Source of the DNA: Candidatus Methylacidiphilales bacterium
GTDB lineage: Bacteria > Verrucomicrobiota > Verrucomicrobiia > Methylacidiphilales > JAAUTS01
Reading direction: 5' to 3'
DNA length: 64,000 nucleotides
Assembly (NCBI GenBank): GCA_028713655.1
Contig: JAQTNW010000012.1
Span: 1 to 64,000, forward strand
Shown here: positions 43,373-51,924 of the stretch, in pieces
Position numbering within the stretch: position 1 is the stretch's first letter
Layout of the letters: the number at the start of each line of letters is the position of its first letter
Program-made: the position numbers and the translations under genes
The notes under the pieces: generated by a model
What the model saw: the letters and a program-made list of their open reading frames with translations, nothing else
Databases searched by the model: none
Told to the model about the DNA's origin: nothing

Positions 43373-44653
43373 TTAGTTATTCCGTTGGATGGCGGGTTCC
43401 GGGTCCTGGATATTCAGGCAAGCCAATGTCTTTTTATTTCGCACGAGCAACTTGCCGTTCGCCACGATCGGGGCCGTCCACACGGAGCCCGCAAGGGGCT
43501 GGATCCGCCCCAATTCCCGATAGTTCCCGCTCTTGGCTTCAATCAGGATCACAGCACCGCTCTTGCCGTTCACCGCAATAAGCGCACCATCAACGACCAT
43601 CACCGGACCAAACTCGAACCCCGCCTTTTCCCATTGCAGTTCTCCCGTCGCAGCATCGATGCACTTCAGATTCCCCGGTTCACTGACTCCATAAATAAAT
43701 CCCTTCCAAAAAACCGGACTGTTGAACCGGGCCAGCATCGTTTTGTTGCTCCACAACACCTTCGGATTGTTGGCCTTCACTTCAACCAAGGCGCAACCCG
43801 CACCCCACGCGCTGCTGATGAAGATGCGATTTCCCATCACGATCGGTGTGGCGGCATTCTGCTTGTGGGGGGTTATCCATGGCACACTCCACAGGCGTTG
43901 GCCGGTTTCCGGCTTCCATCCCGCCAGTCCCTCGGCCGTAAACGTCACGTACTGTTTCTGGCCGTCCAACTCCACAACCAGGGGAGTCGCATATCCCGGC
44001 TCGGAACCTGCCCCCCGCCAGATCGTTTCTCCTGTCTGCTCGTTTAAGGCCACCACGGAAGCATCCGCTCCTCCCGGCACGACAATCAGTCGCCCGTCAT
44101 CCACAACCGGCGAGATATTCATATCCCACTCTGGAAATCTCCCCTTGAAGTCCGCCATGATATCCCGTTCCCAGATCATCTTTCCGGTGTCGGCTTTCAA
44201 AGCATGCACGATTCCCTTGCGGCCGATCACGATGACATTTCCGTGATCCACCGTCGGCGTCGCACCCGTGAAGCCATTGCGGCTCTGAGACGGGCCAGGG
44301 CAGGCAAAGCGCCATATTTCCTTGCCGGTTTCCGCATCCAAGGCCCGAACGATATCATCCGTGCCCTGATGATCCACGATGTACACCTTTCCTTGCGCCA
44401 CGCACGGTCCTCCAAATCCATCGTCTGACAACTCGCAGGTCCACACGACCTGCGGCGGCTTTTCCGCCCAGTTTTTGTTGATGCCGGTCTCGGTCGATAC
44501 TCCATCCTGCTTGGGCCCCCTGAATTGCGGCCAATCCCCGGCATGCGCGCTCGCAACACCCCATGCGATGACAAGCATCCAGCCTAACAGTAAATTCGCG
44601 TATGCGTATGAAGACAAGGAATTGCCTGTTGTTTTATGGTTCATGTCTTCCAT
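43373..44653 (-). CDS. Secreted PQQ-type beta-propeller protein
   Basis: The 426-residue protein has a signal peptide ending SAHA followed by GDWPQFRGPKQDGVS. Blade motifs include ALDAETGKEIWRF, ALKADTGKMIWER, ALNEQTGETIWRG and IDAATGELQWEK. A second ATG three codons downstream (44644) is an equally possible start. It is 29 bases downstream of the MarR gene on the same strand, so the two are probably co-transcribed, and it precedes the TonB receptor gene. As with the other propellers, the biochemical role is not known. Confidence 0.87.
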   Translation of the reverse strand: MEDMNHKTTGNSLSSYAYANLLLGWMLVIAWGVASAHAGDWPQFRGPKQDGVSTETGINKNWAEKPPQVVWTCELSDDGFGGPCVAQGKVYIVDHQGTDDIVRALDAETGKEIWRFACPGPSQSRNGFTGATPTVDHGNVIVIGRKGIVHALKADTGKMIWERDIMADFKGRFPEWDMNISPVVDDGRLIVVPGGADASVVALNEQTGETIWRGAGSEPGYATPLVVELDGQKQYVTFTAEGLAGWKPETGQRLWSVPWITPHKQNAATPIVMGNRIFISSAWGAGCALVEVKANNPKVLWSNKTMLARFNSPVFWKGFIYGVSEPGNLKCIDAATGELQWEKAGFEFGPVMVVDGALIAVNGKSGAVILIEAKSGNYRELGRIQPLAGSVWTAPIVANGKLLVRNKKTLACLNIQDPEPAIQRNN

Positions 44654-44682
44654 TTGGTCGAAATAGTTCCAATTATTTCAGA

Positions 44683-45177
44683 TCAACCCCGGCAAGACTG
44701 GGAATTCTTGAGACTCGCATCGAGCAATGCGCGGCACTTTTCCGACACTTGTTCGAGGCTGTCGAGAAACTCATTCCGCTCGCCGGCCGGCAGCACGGAT
44801 AGGATTTCCGTCTGCAAGTCCAATGCGATGTGCCGAAGCCCGGCAAATGCGCGTCGTCCCTTGGCGGTCAGGCGGATCCTCAGGATGCGGCCGTCGGTCT
44901 CATCGCCGTGTCTGGTGACCAGCCCCATCTGCTTCATGCGGCGGATGAGCACGGCCATCGTGTTCGGGTCGCTGGACATCAACACACACAATTCATTGAC
45001 GGTTGTGCCCCTGGGATCACCCTCTGTAAGCCAGCGCAGCACGATGAACTGGTCCGGTGTCAACTTGGCATGGGCGATGCGTCGGCGGAAGGTCTGGTTA
45101 ATGCTGTACCAGGTTCTTCGCATCAAGGGCGCAAGCCTGCGCCGGTGTGTGGAGGAAGGTGTCGGGGCTGGAGCCAT
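44683..45177 (-). CDS. MarR-family transcriptional regulator
   Basis: The 164-residue protein has the MarR winged helix: LTPDQFIVLRWLTEG, TVNELCVLMSSDPNTMAVLIRR (recognition helix), MKQMGLVTRHGDETDGRILRIRLTAKGRRAF (wing). MarR proteins are dimeric repressors released by small, often aromatic, ligands. The gene is divergent from the 14-gene operon, with a 20-base palindrome between them. It probably controls both that operon and its own transcript, including the propeller and perhaps the TonB receptor. An aromatic ligand would fit the enzymes encoded in the operon (inference). Confidence 0.92.
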   Translation of the reverse strand: MAPAPTPSSTHRRRLAPLMRRTWYSINQTFRRRIAHAKLTPDQFIVLRWLTEGDPRGTTVNELCVLMSSDPNTMAVLIRRMKQMGLVTRHGDETDGRILRIRLTAKGRRAFAGLRHIALDLQTEILSVLPAGERNEFLDSLEQVSEKCRALLDASLKNSQSCRG

Positions 45178-45217
45178 GTGCAGAGCCTACCAAGCCCCCC
45201 GCCGATGGCACGAAAAA

Positions 45218-45239
45218 TATAATACGCATACGTATTATA
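45218..45239. promoter_or_regulatory. Palindromic MarR operator candidate
   Basis: TATAATACG (45218-45226) and CGTATTATA (45231-45239) form a perfect nine-base inverted repeat around CATA, within the 120-base divergent region between the MarR gene and the propeller operon. Size and symmetry fit a MarR dimer site. A weaker near-palindrome, GTATGCGAGCGTAC, follows at 45261-45274. Confidence 0.7.
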
Positions 45240-45297
45240 AGTGCTTGCGCAGAAAAAAAAGTATGCGAGCGTACCCTTAAATTCAGCAGGCCCCACC

Positions 45298-47634
45298 ATG
45301 AAACGGACACTCCAACTGATCCTCCTTCCGCTGATTCTTGGCACTGCCGCCCTTGCCGCCGCCACCAGCCCCGAAACCCAGGCAACTCGGGCCCACGGTT
45401 GGCTTTCATGGCGCGGACCACAGCAGAACGGCAGCTCGCTGGAAACCGGGTTGCCCGACAAGATCCGGATAGGCGGTAAAAACCAGTTGTGGGCGGCGGA
45501 TTTCCCCGGACAATCCACGCCGGTGATCGCCAACGGCAAGGTGTATGTGATGGGCTACCTCGGCGACGGGCCGGATATGCAGGAAGGCGTTGCCTGCTTC
45601 GATGCCGAAACCGGGGAAAAGCAGTGGCAGCAGCTTTACAACGATTTCCTCAGCGACACGATCTATTTGCGATACGCGACTTCCAGCCCCGCCATCGATG
45701 CTGAAACCGGCAACGTTTACATGCAGGACACCCAGGGCATTTTCGGTTGTTTTACAGCCGACGGAAAACCGGTCTGGCAGCACGACTTGATGGAGGAGTT
45801 CGGCCGTCTCACCTTTCCTAACAGTCGCACCGCCTCACCGCTGATCGACCGCGACCTCGTCATCACTCGCGGGATCACCGCCAACTGGGGCGCTCAAGGT
45901 CCTGCAGCCGATCGTTTTTATGCATACGACAAGAAGACCGGCGACCTGGCCTGGGTATCCAGCCCGGGCGACAAACCGAAGGACAACTCATTCTCTCATC
46001 CCGTGCTCGGCTGGCTCAACGGCAAGCGCGTTTTCTACGCCGCATGCGGTGACGGCAGCATCGTCTGCGTGAACACCCGCACCGGCGCCCCGCTTTGGCG
46101 CGTGCCTTTGTTTACTTCCGGGATCAACGCTTCGCTGGTCGTTCACAACAACGACAAAATCATCGCCATCTTCGGCACACCCTATGAAAAAGGCGAAACC
46201 ATCGCCATCAAAATTCCGACCGTCGAACCGGCCAACCCCGCCGCAGGCCCCGTCGTGATTGATCCCGCAACCGTCCGCCTCTGGACCAACGAAGCTTCCA
46301 CCTCGGTGAGTTCCCTGGCCCTCAACAAGGATCGCGTCTATCTTGTCACAGAAACCGGTGAGCTCTGCGCCATTGACGCCAACACCGGCAAGACCGCCTG
46401 GAAACTCAAGGTTGGCATCGAACAGCGGACTTCGACACCGCTGTTTGCCGATGGCAAAATTTACGTCCCGGTCCTCAACGAGCCCGGCGAAAGCGGGGGT
46501 GATGACTCGGGTGCCGGCAGCAAGGGCGCCTTCTACATCATCCAACCGGGCAAAACCGAGGGCAAAATTCTTTGCCATGTCGCACTCGAAGGTCGCTGTT
46601 TCGGCAGCCCAACAGCCTACAATGGCAAGATTTACGTCCAGACAACCAAGAAACTCTATTGTTTCGGCACCAAAGGCAACAATCCGAACCTCCCGGCTGA
46701 ACCCGCTGCCGAAAAATGGCCGGCACCGGGTCCAAAGAAACAACTCCAGATCATTCCGGCGGAAGTGTTGCTGAAACCAGGTGAAAACATTCCCTTGCAT
46801 ATCCGTGCGCTGGATGCCAACGGATTCACCGTCGAGGAAAGCGTCGATCCGAAGTCGATCAAATGGGAACCATTCATTCCAGCCACGGCGAAAGTAAAAT
46901 CGACGATGAAAGCCTCAGTCAACGACGCCGGCCAACTTGTCGCAACGTCCGACCCGGCGCCTTCCGCGGGCATGATGCAGGCGTCGCTCGGTGAATTGCA
47001 CGGCTATCTGCGCGGCCGCATTTTGCCGAACCTGCCACTCAAGGAAGATTTTGAAGAGTTCAAGCTTACGGAAACCAATGCCACCGAGGGAGCGTCATTT
47101 GCCTATCCACCGCTCTCATGGATCGGCGCACGGTTCAAGTTTGAAGTCCGCGAACGCGATGGCAATAAGGCACTCACCAAAACCATCGACAACAGATTTT
47201 TTCAACGCGCGCAGGTGTTCATCGGCCATCCCGACATGAAAAACTACACCATTGAGGCTGATGTCCTCAGCGACGGCAACAAACGCAAGATGTCCGACGT
47301 CGGTGTCATCAACCAGCGTTACGCCATACTTCTCAAAGGCAACGAGCAAAAACTTGAAGTTAACTCCAACCTCGAACGCCTCCACCTGGCCGTCCCGTTC
47401 AAGTGGACTCCGAACGAGTGGTACCACTTGAAAACGCGCGTCGATATCGCCGTTAACGGCGCCGGTATGATTCGCGCCAAGGCCTGGAAACGCGGCGAAG
47501 CCGAACCATCCGCGTGGACCATCGAAGTCCCGCACCGCACCGCGCACCGCAACGGCTCCCCGGGCCTATTTGGCTTCGCACCGCAAGACATGCGCGTGTA
47601 CATCGATAACATTACGGTGAAATCCAATGATTAA
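45298..47634 (+). CDS. Secreted propeller with C-terminal lectin-like domain
   Basis: The 778-residue protein starts at the ATG at 45298, which begins a clear signal peptide (MKRTLQLILLPLILGTAALA); the open frame upstream crosses the operator and is unlikely to be translated. Residues about 30-465 form a PQQ-type propeller with WLSWRGPQQNGSS, CFDAETGEKQW, YDKKTGDLAW and IDANTGKTAWKL. Residues about 500-580 look like an immunoglobulin-type linker, and residues about 590-778 resemble a LamG/concanavalin-like fold (GARFKFEVRERDG, FIGHPDMKNYTIEADV). It is the first gene of the long operon and could bind a glycan or surface ligand. Confidence 0.85.
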   Translation: MKRTLQLILLPLILGTAALAAATSPETQATRAHGWLSWRGPQQNGSSLETGLPDKIRIGGKNQLWAADFPGQSTPVIANGKVYVMGYLGDGPDMQEGVACFDAETGEKQWQQLYNDFLSDTIYLRYATSSPAIDAETGNVYMQDTQGIFGCFTADGKPVWQHDLMEEFGRLTFPNSRTASPLIDRDLVITRGITANWGAQGPAADRFYAYDKKTGDLAWVSSPGDKPKDNSFSHPVLGWLNGKRVFYAACGDGSIVCVNTRTGAPLWRVPLFTSGINASLVVHNNDKIIAIFGTPYEKGETIAIKIPTVEPANPAAGPVVIDPATVRLWTNEASTSVSSLALNKDRVYLVTETGELCAIDANTGKTAWKLKVGIEQRTSTPLFADGKIYVPVLNEPGESGGDDSGAGSKGAFYIIQPGKTEGKILCHVALEGRCFGSPTAYNGKIYVQTTKKLYCFGTKGNNPNLPAEPAAEKWPAPGPKKQLQIIPAEVLLKPGENIPLHIRALDANGFTVEESVDPKSIKWEPFIPATAKVKSTMKASVNDAGQLVATSDPAPSAGMMQASLGELHGYLRGRILPNLPLKEDFEEFKLTETNATEGASFAYPPLSWIGARFKFEVRERDGNKALTKTIDNRFFQRAQVFIGHPDMKNYTIEADVLSDGNKRKMSDVGVINQRYAILLKGNEQKLEVNSNLERLHLAVPFKWTPNEWYHLKTRVDIAVNGAGMIRAKAWKRGEAEPSAWTIEVPHRTAHRNGSPGLFGFAPQDMRVYIDNITVKSND

Positions 47635-49138
47635 ATACCTGTCTCTTTCCGCACTGCTTCTTACAACCACAGTACGCGCTGGTGACTGGCCGCAATGGGG
47701 CGGCACCAACGAACGTAACATGTCTTCGCCGGAAACCGGGCTGCCTGGGAGCTTCGATCCCGGCAAGTCAAAACTCGGTTCCGAAGAAATCGATCTCACA
47801 ACGACAAAAAACGTAAAATGGGTCGCCAAGCTGGGTTCGCAAAGCTTCGGCAATGTCACCATCTCGGGCGGCAAGGTGTTCATAGGCACCAACAACGCCT
47901 CACCCCGCGACCCGCAATACAAGGACGACCGCGGCATCCTGATGTGCCTCGACGAAAAGACCGGCGCGTTCCAGTGGCAGTTGGTCGTGCCGAAGCTCGC
48001 CTCCGGCAAAGTTAACGACTGGGAATACCTCGGCATCCTCTCCTCGCCAACGATCGAAAACAACCGCGTTTACCTCGTCACCAACCGCTGCGAAGTCGTG
48101 TGCCTCACTACAGACGGTCTTGCCAAAGGCAACACCGGCCCGTTCATCACCGAGGGCCAGTACATTGCCGGCCCGGGCAAACCACCTGTCAAACCCAACC
48201 CGAAGGATGCCGACATCGTCTGGCGGTACGATATGATCGATGAACTCGGTGTATTTCCGCATAACGCATCGAACTGCGACGTGATGATTCTGGACGACGA
48301 AATCATTTCAAGCACTTCCAACGGCATGGACTGGACCCACACCAACATCCCGTCGCCAAACGCCCCGACGCTCATCGCGCTTGACAAAAAAACCGGCAAA
48401 TATCTTGGCGAGGACGACGCACAGATTGGTCCGAAAATTTTTCACGGCATCTGGTGTTCTCCCTCAGCCGGAAAGGTCAACGGCAAAACGTTGGTCTTCT
48501 TCGGCGGACCCGACGGATTCCTGTACGCGTTCGACCCGAAGCCGGTCAAGGAGGGCGACGATCTCCACCTTAAAAAAATCTGGTGGTGCGACGCCAACCC
48601 GAATGGATACCGCGCGAAAAAATATCCCGCCGCCGATGGTCCGAGCGAGATCAATGCAACGCCGGTATTTTGGAAAGGTCATGTTTACGTCGCAGTCGGC
48701 CAGGATCCCGAGCACGGCGAGGGCATCGGCAACCTGATTTGTGTCGATCCGACCAAGACGGGTGACATCACCAAGACCGGCATTGTCTGGTCGTACAACA
48801 AAATCCACCGCAGCCTCTCAACCTGCGCGATTACGCCCGACGGCCTGTTGTTCGTCGGTGATTTTTCCGGCTTTCTCCACTGTCTCGATGCCGAAACCGG
48901 AAAGGTTTACTGGGTCCATGACCTCAAATCACACATTTGGGGTTCGCCGCTTTATGCCGACGGTAAAATTTACATCGGCGCCGAGGACGGCACCTTTGCC
49001 GTGTTCGCCGCAAGCAAGGAAAAAAAGTTGATCGCCAAGATGGACATGGGTGATCCCGTCTATTCGACACCCGTTGTCGCCAACGGCACTCTCTACGTTC
49101 AGACCACTACCAACCTCTTCGCAATCAAAGCCAAATGA
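47627..49138 (+). CDS. Secreted PQQ-type beta-propeller, larger variant
   Basis: The 503-residue protein has a short signal peptide (MIKYLSLSALLLTTTVRA) followed by GDWPQWGGTNERNMS. Blade motifs include CLDEKTGAFQWQL, ALDKKTGKYLGED and CLDAETGKVYWVH. It is about 100 residues longer than the simple propellers and may have eight blades. The DWPQWGGTNERN start and inserts near residues 150-230 set it apart from the others. It overlaps the upstream gene by eight bases and the next small gene by four. Confidence 0.86.
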   Translation: MIKYLSLSALLLTTTVRAGDWPQWGGTNERNMSSPETGLPGSFDPGKSKLGSEEIDLTTTKNVKWVAKLGSQSFGNVTISGGKVFIGTNNASPRDPQYKDDRGILMCLDEKTGAFQWQLVVPKLASGKVNDWEYLGILSSPTIENNRVYLVTNRCEVVCLTTDGLAKGNTGPFITEGQYIAGPGKPPVKPNPKDADIVWRYDMIDELGVFPHNASNCDVMILDDEIISSTSNGMDWTHTNIPSPNAPTLIALDKKTGKYLGEDDAQIGPKIFHGIWCSPSAGKVNGKTLVFFGGPDGFLYAFDPKPVKEGDDLHLKKIWWCDANPNGYRAKKYPAADGPSEINATPVFWKGHVYVAVGQDPEHGEGIGNLICVDPTKTGDITKTGIVWSYNKIHRSLSTCAITPDGLLFVGDFSGFLHCLDAETGKVYWVHDLKSHIWGSPLYADGKIYIGAEDGTFAVFAASKEKKLIAKMDMGDPVYSTPVVANGTLYVQTTTNLFAIKAK

Positions 49139-49356
49139 AAAAAATCCTCCTCTTCCTGCTCATCGCCGCCGTGTACGTGCTGCACCAGGATTTCTGGAAC
49201 TGGCGCGCCTCTTATCCACTCCTCTTCGGTTTTCTGCCAATCGGCCTCGCTTACCATGCCGCTTATTCCATACTCGCCGCGATTATGATGGCCATCCTGG
49301 TCAAGGCGGCCTGGCCAAAGCATCTCGAGGACATTGACGGGGACGAACCCAAGTGA
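49135..49356 (+). CDS. DUF3311 small membrane protein
   Basis: The 73-residue protein has two membrane helices (about 3-18 and 37-58), with PLLFGFLPIGLAYHAAYSI between and within them, matching DUF3311. Proteins of this family are commonly encoded just before solute:sodium symporters and are presumed accessory subunits. Here the gene overlaps the symporter gene by GTGA. It also overlaps the propeller gene before it by ATGA. Confidence 0.85.
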   Translation: MKKILLFLLIAAVYVLHQDFWNWRASYPLLFGFLPIGLAYHAAYSILAAIMMAILVKAAWPKHLEDIDGDEPK

Positions 49357-50888
49357 TTCCCATCCTTGTCATCGGTATTTATCTCCTCATCATCGCCGTT
49401 ATCGGCAGCGTTGCGTACACGCGCAGTAAATCAAACACCGAGGATTTCTTCCTCGCCAGCCGCACCGTCGGCGGCCTCGTCTTCTTCCTCTCGATCTTCG
49501 CCACCAACATGACCGCCTTTGCGATCCTTGGAAGCTCAGGTCAGGCTTACCGGCAGGGCATCGGCATCTACGGCCTCATGGCGTCATCTTCCGGTTTCGT
49601 CATCCCGCTCACTATTTTCTTCATCGGCACCCGGCTCTGGGCGCTCGGCAAAAAGTTCGGCCACCAGACGCAGGTCTCCTTCTTCCGCGACCGGTGGGAA
49701 TGCAGCACCATCGGCACGGTGATTTTTATCCTCAGCGTCGTGATGCTTGTGCCGTACATGATCATCAGCATCATGGGCGGCGGTCGCGTCCTGACCGACA
49801 TCAGCGGCGGCCACGTCGCCTACTGGCTCGGATGTCTAGTCGTCGTGCTCGTTGTCACAATGAACGTCTTCTTCGGCGGCATGCGTGGCACCGTCTGGGT
49901 GAACATTTTCCAAACGATTCTCTTCCTGCTTTTCGGCGTGGTCGCCCTCGCGGTCATCAGCCACGCGCTGCCCGGCGGTTTCGGACAATACATTGCGAAG
50001 ATTGCAGACAACCCGAAGACATCTTATCTCGTCACCCGCGAACGGATGTCTCCGCAGTTTTTCTGGAGCTACACGCTGATTCCGCTGTCATCGATCATGT
50101 TCCCGCACATGGCGATGATGTGTTTTGCCGCCCGTAAAGTCACCGCCTTCAAACGTACAGTCGTCCTTTATCCGCTGGCCATCATGGCGATCTGGCTGCC
50201 GTGTGTCTTCCTTGGTGTTCTCGGCACCCAGACCGAGCCTGGTCTGAAGAATCCCGATGGAATTCTGCTGCACCTGCTCACCGACCACGCCCCCGTCTGG
50301 CTCGCCGGCATCCTCGGCGCCGGCATCATCTCCGCTGTCATGGGTTCCGATACGCACCAGGTGCTCGCTGTCAGCACGATGTTTACCAAGGACGTCTTTG
50401 CCCACTACGGCGGCAAGGAACGGTTCGGCGAAGGCGGCAGCGTCGTGTTCGCCCGCGCTTTCATCATCTTCGTCACGATGGTGGCCTACATCGTCGCCTT
50501 GAACACCCCGGAAAGCATCTTCGAACTCGCCGTCCGGTTTGCGTTCAGCGGTTTTGCCGCGATGGCGCCTGTGATGATCGCCGCGTTGTTTTGGAAACGC
50601 AGCACCAAATACGGAGCGCTCGCCTCCACGTTGTGGGTCGCCGCCTGCCTCGTTGGCGCCTGGTGGCTCCAACACATCTCCGATGGCATGATCCCCAAAC
50701 CGGGCCAGCCGCCCACGATCATTTTCCCGGCCTTCGGTCATCTGTTTGAACGCACCATTGCCAACGCGACTTGTTTCGGCTTCCTGCCGGTCGTGCCGAT
50801 GGTTCTCGGCTCCGCAGTGCTGATGGTTCTCGTTTCGCTGATTACAAAGCCGCCGGGTGAAGAGACCATCAGGAAATATTTCTCGTGA
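49353..50888 (+). CDS. Solute:sodium symporter (SSS family)
   Basis: The 511-residue protein has about 12-13 membrane helices. Family marks include SNTEDFFLASRTVGGLVFFLSIFATNMTAF near the N-terminus, the loop GKKFGHQTQVSFFRDRW and a C-terminal membrane bundle. Translation starts at a GTG (49353) that overlaps the DUF3311 stop. SSS carriers take up sugars, amino acids, carboxylates or vitamins with sodium; the substrate cannot be told here. Its place in front of an acyl-activating and reducing enzyme set suggests an organic acid, as inference only. Confidence 0.9.
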   Translation: MIPILVIGIYLLIIAVIGSVAYTRSKSNTEDFFLASRTVGGLVFFLSIFATNMTAFAILGSSGQAYRQGIGIYGLMASSSGFVIPLTIFFIGTRLWALGKKFGHQTQVSFFRDRWECSTIGTVIFILSVVMLVPYMIISIMGGGRVLTDISGGHVAYWLGCLVVVLVVTMNVFFGGMRGTVWVNIFQTILFLLFGVVALAVISHALPGGFGQYIAKIADNPKTSYLVTRERMSPQFFWSYTLIPLSSIMFPHMAMMCFAARKVTAFKRTVVLYPLAIMAIWLPCVFLGVLGTQTEPGLKNPDGILLHLLTDHAPVWLAGILGAGIISAVMGSDTHQVLAVSTMFTKDVFAHYGGKERFGEGGSVVFARAFIIFVTMVAYIVALNTPESIFELAVRFAFSGFAAMAPVMIAALFWKRSTKYGALASTLWVAACLVGAWWLQHISDGMIPKPGQPPTIIFPAFGHLFERTIANATCFGFLPVVPMVLGSAVLMVLVSLITKPPGEETIRKYFS

Positions 50889-51922
50889 ACTTCGACGCCC
50901 ATTTGCTCGAAATCATCAAATGGCATTTCAGTCCCGAGACAGGCTGTCCGTTCTGGCTCGACTGGGCGCGGAAAAATTTCGACCCGTGCAAAGAAATCCG
51001 CTCGTCAGCCGACATGCTGAAGTTCCCTCACTTCCAGGACGAATGGCTCCGTGATCTCCAGCCCGAAGCTTGGGTACCCGCCGCCTTCAAAGGCAAGCCG
51101 TTCAATATCTTTGAAACCGGTGGCACCACCGGCATGCCAAAACAGCGCATCGGCTGGAACGACTACAAAACGGACTACGAGGAGTTCAGCGGCAAAATCA
51201 GCGACGAACATTTCCCGCGCGGAGGCGCATGGCTGATGGTCGGCCCCACCGGGCCGCGCCGGCTGCGGCTTGCGATTGAACATCTCGCCAATTTCCGCGG
51301 CAGTTCCTGCTACTTCATCGATCTCGATCCGCGCTGGGTGAAAAAGGCTTTGACCGCGAAAGATTTCGACCATGCCCGCGCCTACATGGACCACGTTGTC
51401 GAGCAAGCTGTCAACATCCTCAAGAACCGCAAAGTTGCCGGTTTGTTCACCACGCCGAAACTGCTCGAAGCGCTGGCTGAGAAAATAAATCTTTACGAAA
51501 CCGGCATCCGGGGCGTGTTTTGCGGCGGCACAACGATGGCGCCTCAGTACGTGCGCTTCATCATTGAGGAGGTGCTCGAAGATAAAATCGGTTTTTACCC
51601 GACCTACGGCAACACACTCATGGGCCTTGCCGCCAGCCTCCCACTGCGCCCCGAAGACAACTACTCGATCACCTACTACGCACCGCAACCCCGCGCCATC
51701 CTCCGCGTCGTCAACCCGCAGAAAACAGACGAAACCGTACCCTACGGAGCCTGGGGTCGTGTCGAGCTCACCACGCTTACGAAGGAATTCTTCATGCCCC
51801 GTTTTCTCGAACGCGACGAAGCCATCCGGCGTGAACCGCGCGCGCCCTACACCTGGGATGGCGTCGCCGAAGTCCGCCCGTTCGGTGCGATGGAGAAAAC
51901 GATCGTTGAAGGTGTTTACTGA
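50885..51922 (+). CDS. LuxE/PaaK-like acyl-adenylating enzyme, short form
   Basis: The 345-residue protein begins at a GTG (50885) overlapping the symporter stop. The adenylate-forming core is clear: FETGGTTGMPKQ (76-87) is the ATP loop, IGFYPTYGNTLMG the second motif, and WGRVELTTLTKEFFMPRFLERDE the hinge-proximal motif. The protein ends soon after, without the C-terminal lid that normally supplies the catalytic lysine, as in LuxE-type enzymes that are shorter than PaaK. It should activate a carboxylic acid for the reductase encoded next. The acid may be aromatic, given the chorismate-lyase-like gene in the same operon. Confidence 0.82.
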   Translation: MNFDAHLLEIIKWHFSPETGCPFWLDWARKNFDPCKEIRSSADMLKFPHFQDEWLRDLQPEAWVPAAFKGKPFNIFETGGTTGMPKQRIGWNDYKTDYEEFSGKISDEHFPRGGAWLMVGPTGPRRLRLAIEHLANFRGSSCYFIDLDPRWVKKALTAKDFDHARAYMDHVVEQAVNILKNRKVAGLFTTPKLLEALAEKINLYETGIRGVFCGGTTMAPQYVRFIIEEVLEDKIGFYPTYGNTLMGLAASLPLRPEDNYSITYYAPQPRAILRVVNPQKTDETVPYGAWGRVELTTLTKEFFMPRFLERDEAIRREPRAPYTWDGVAEVRPFGAMEKTIVEGVY

Positions 51923-51924
51923 TT

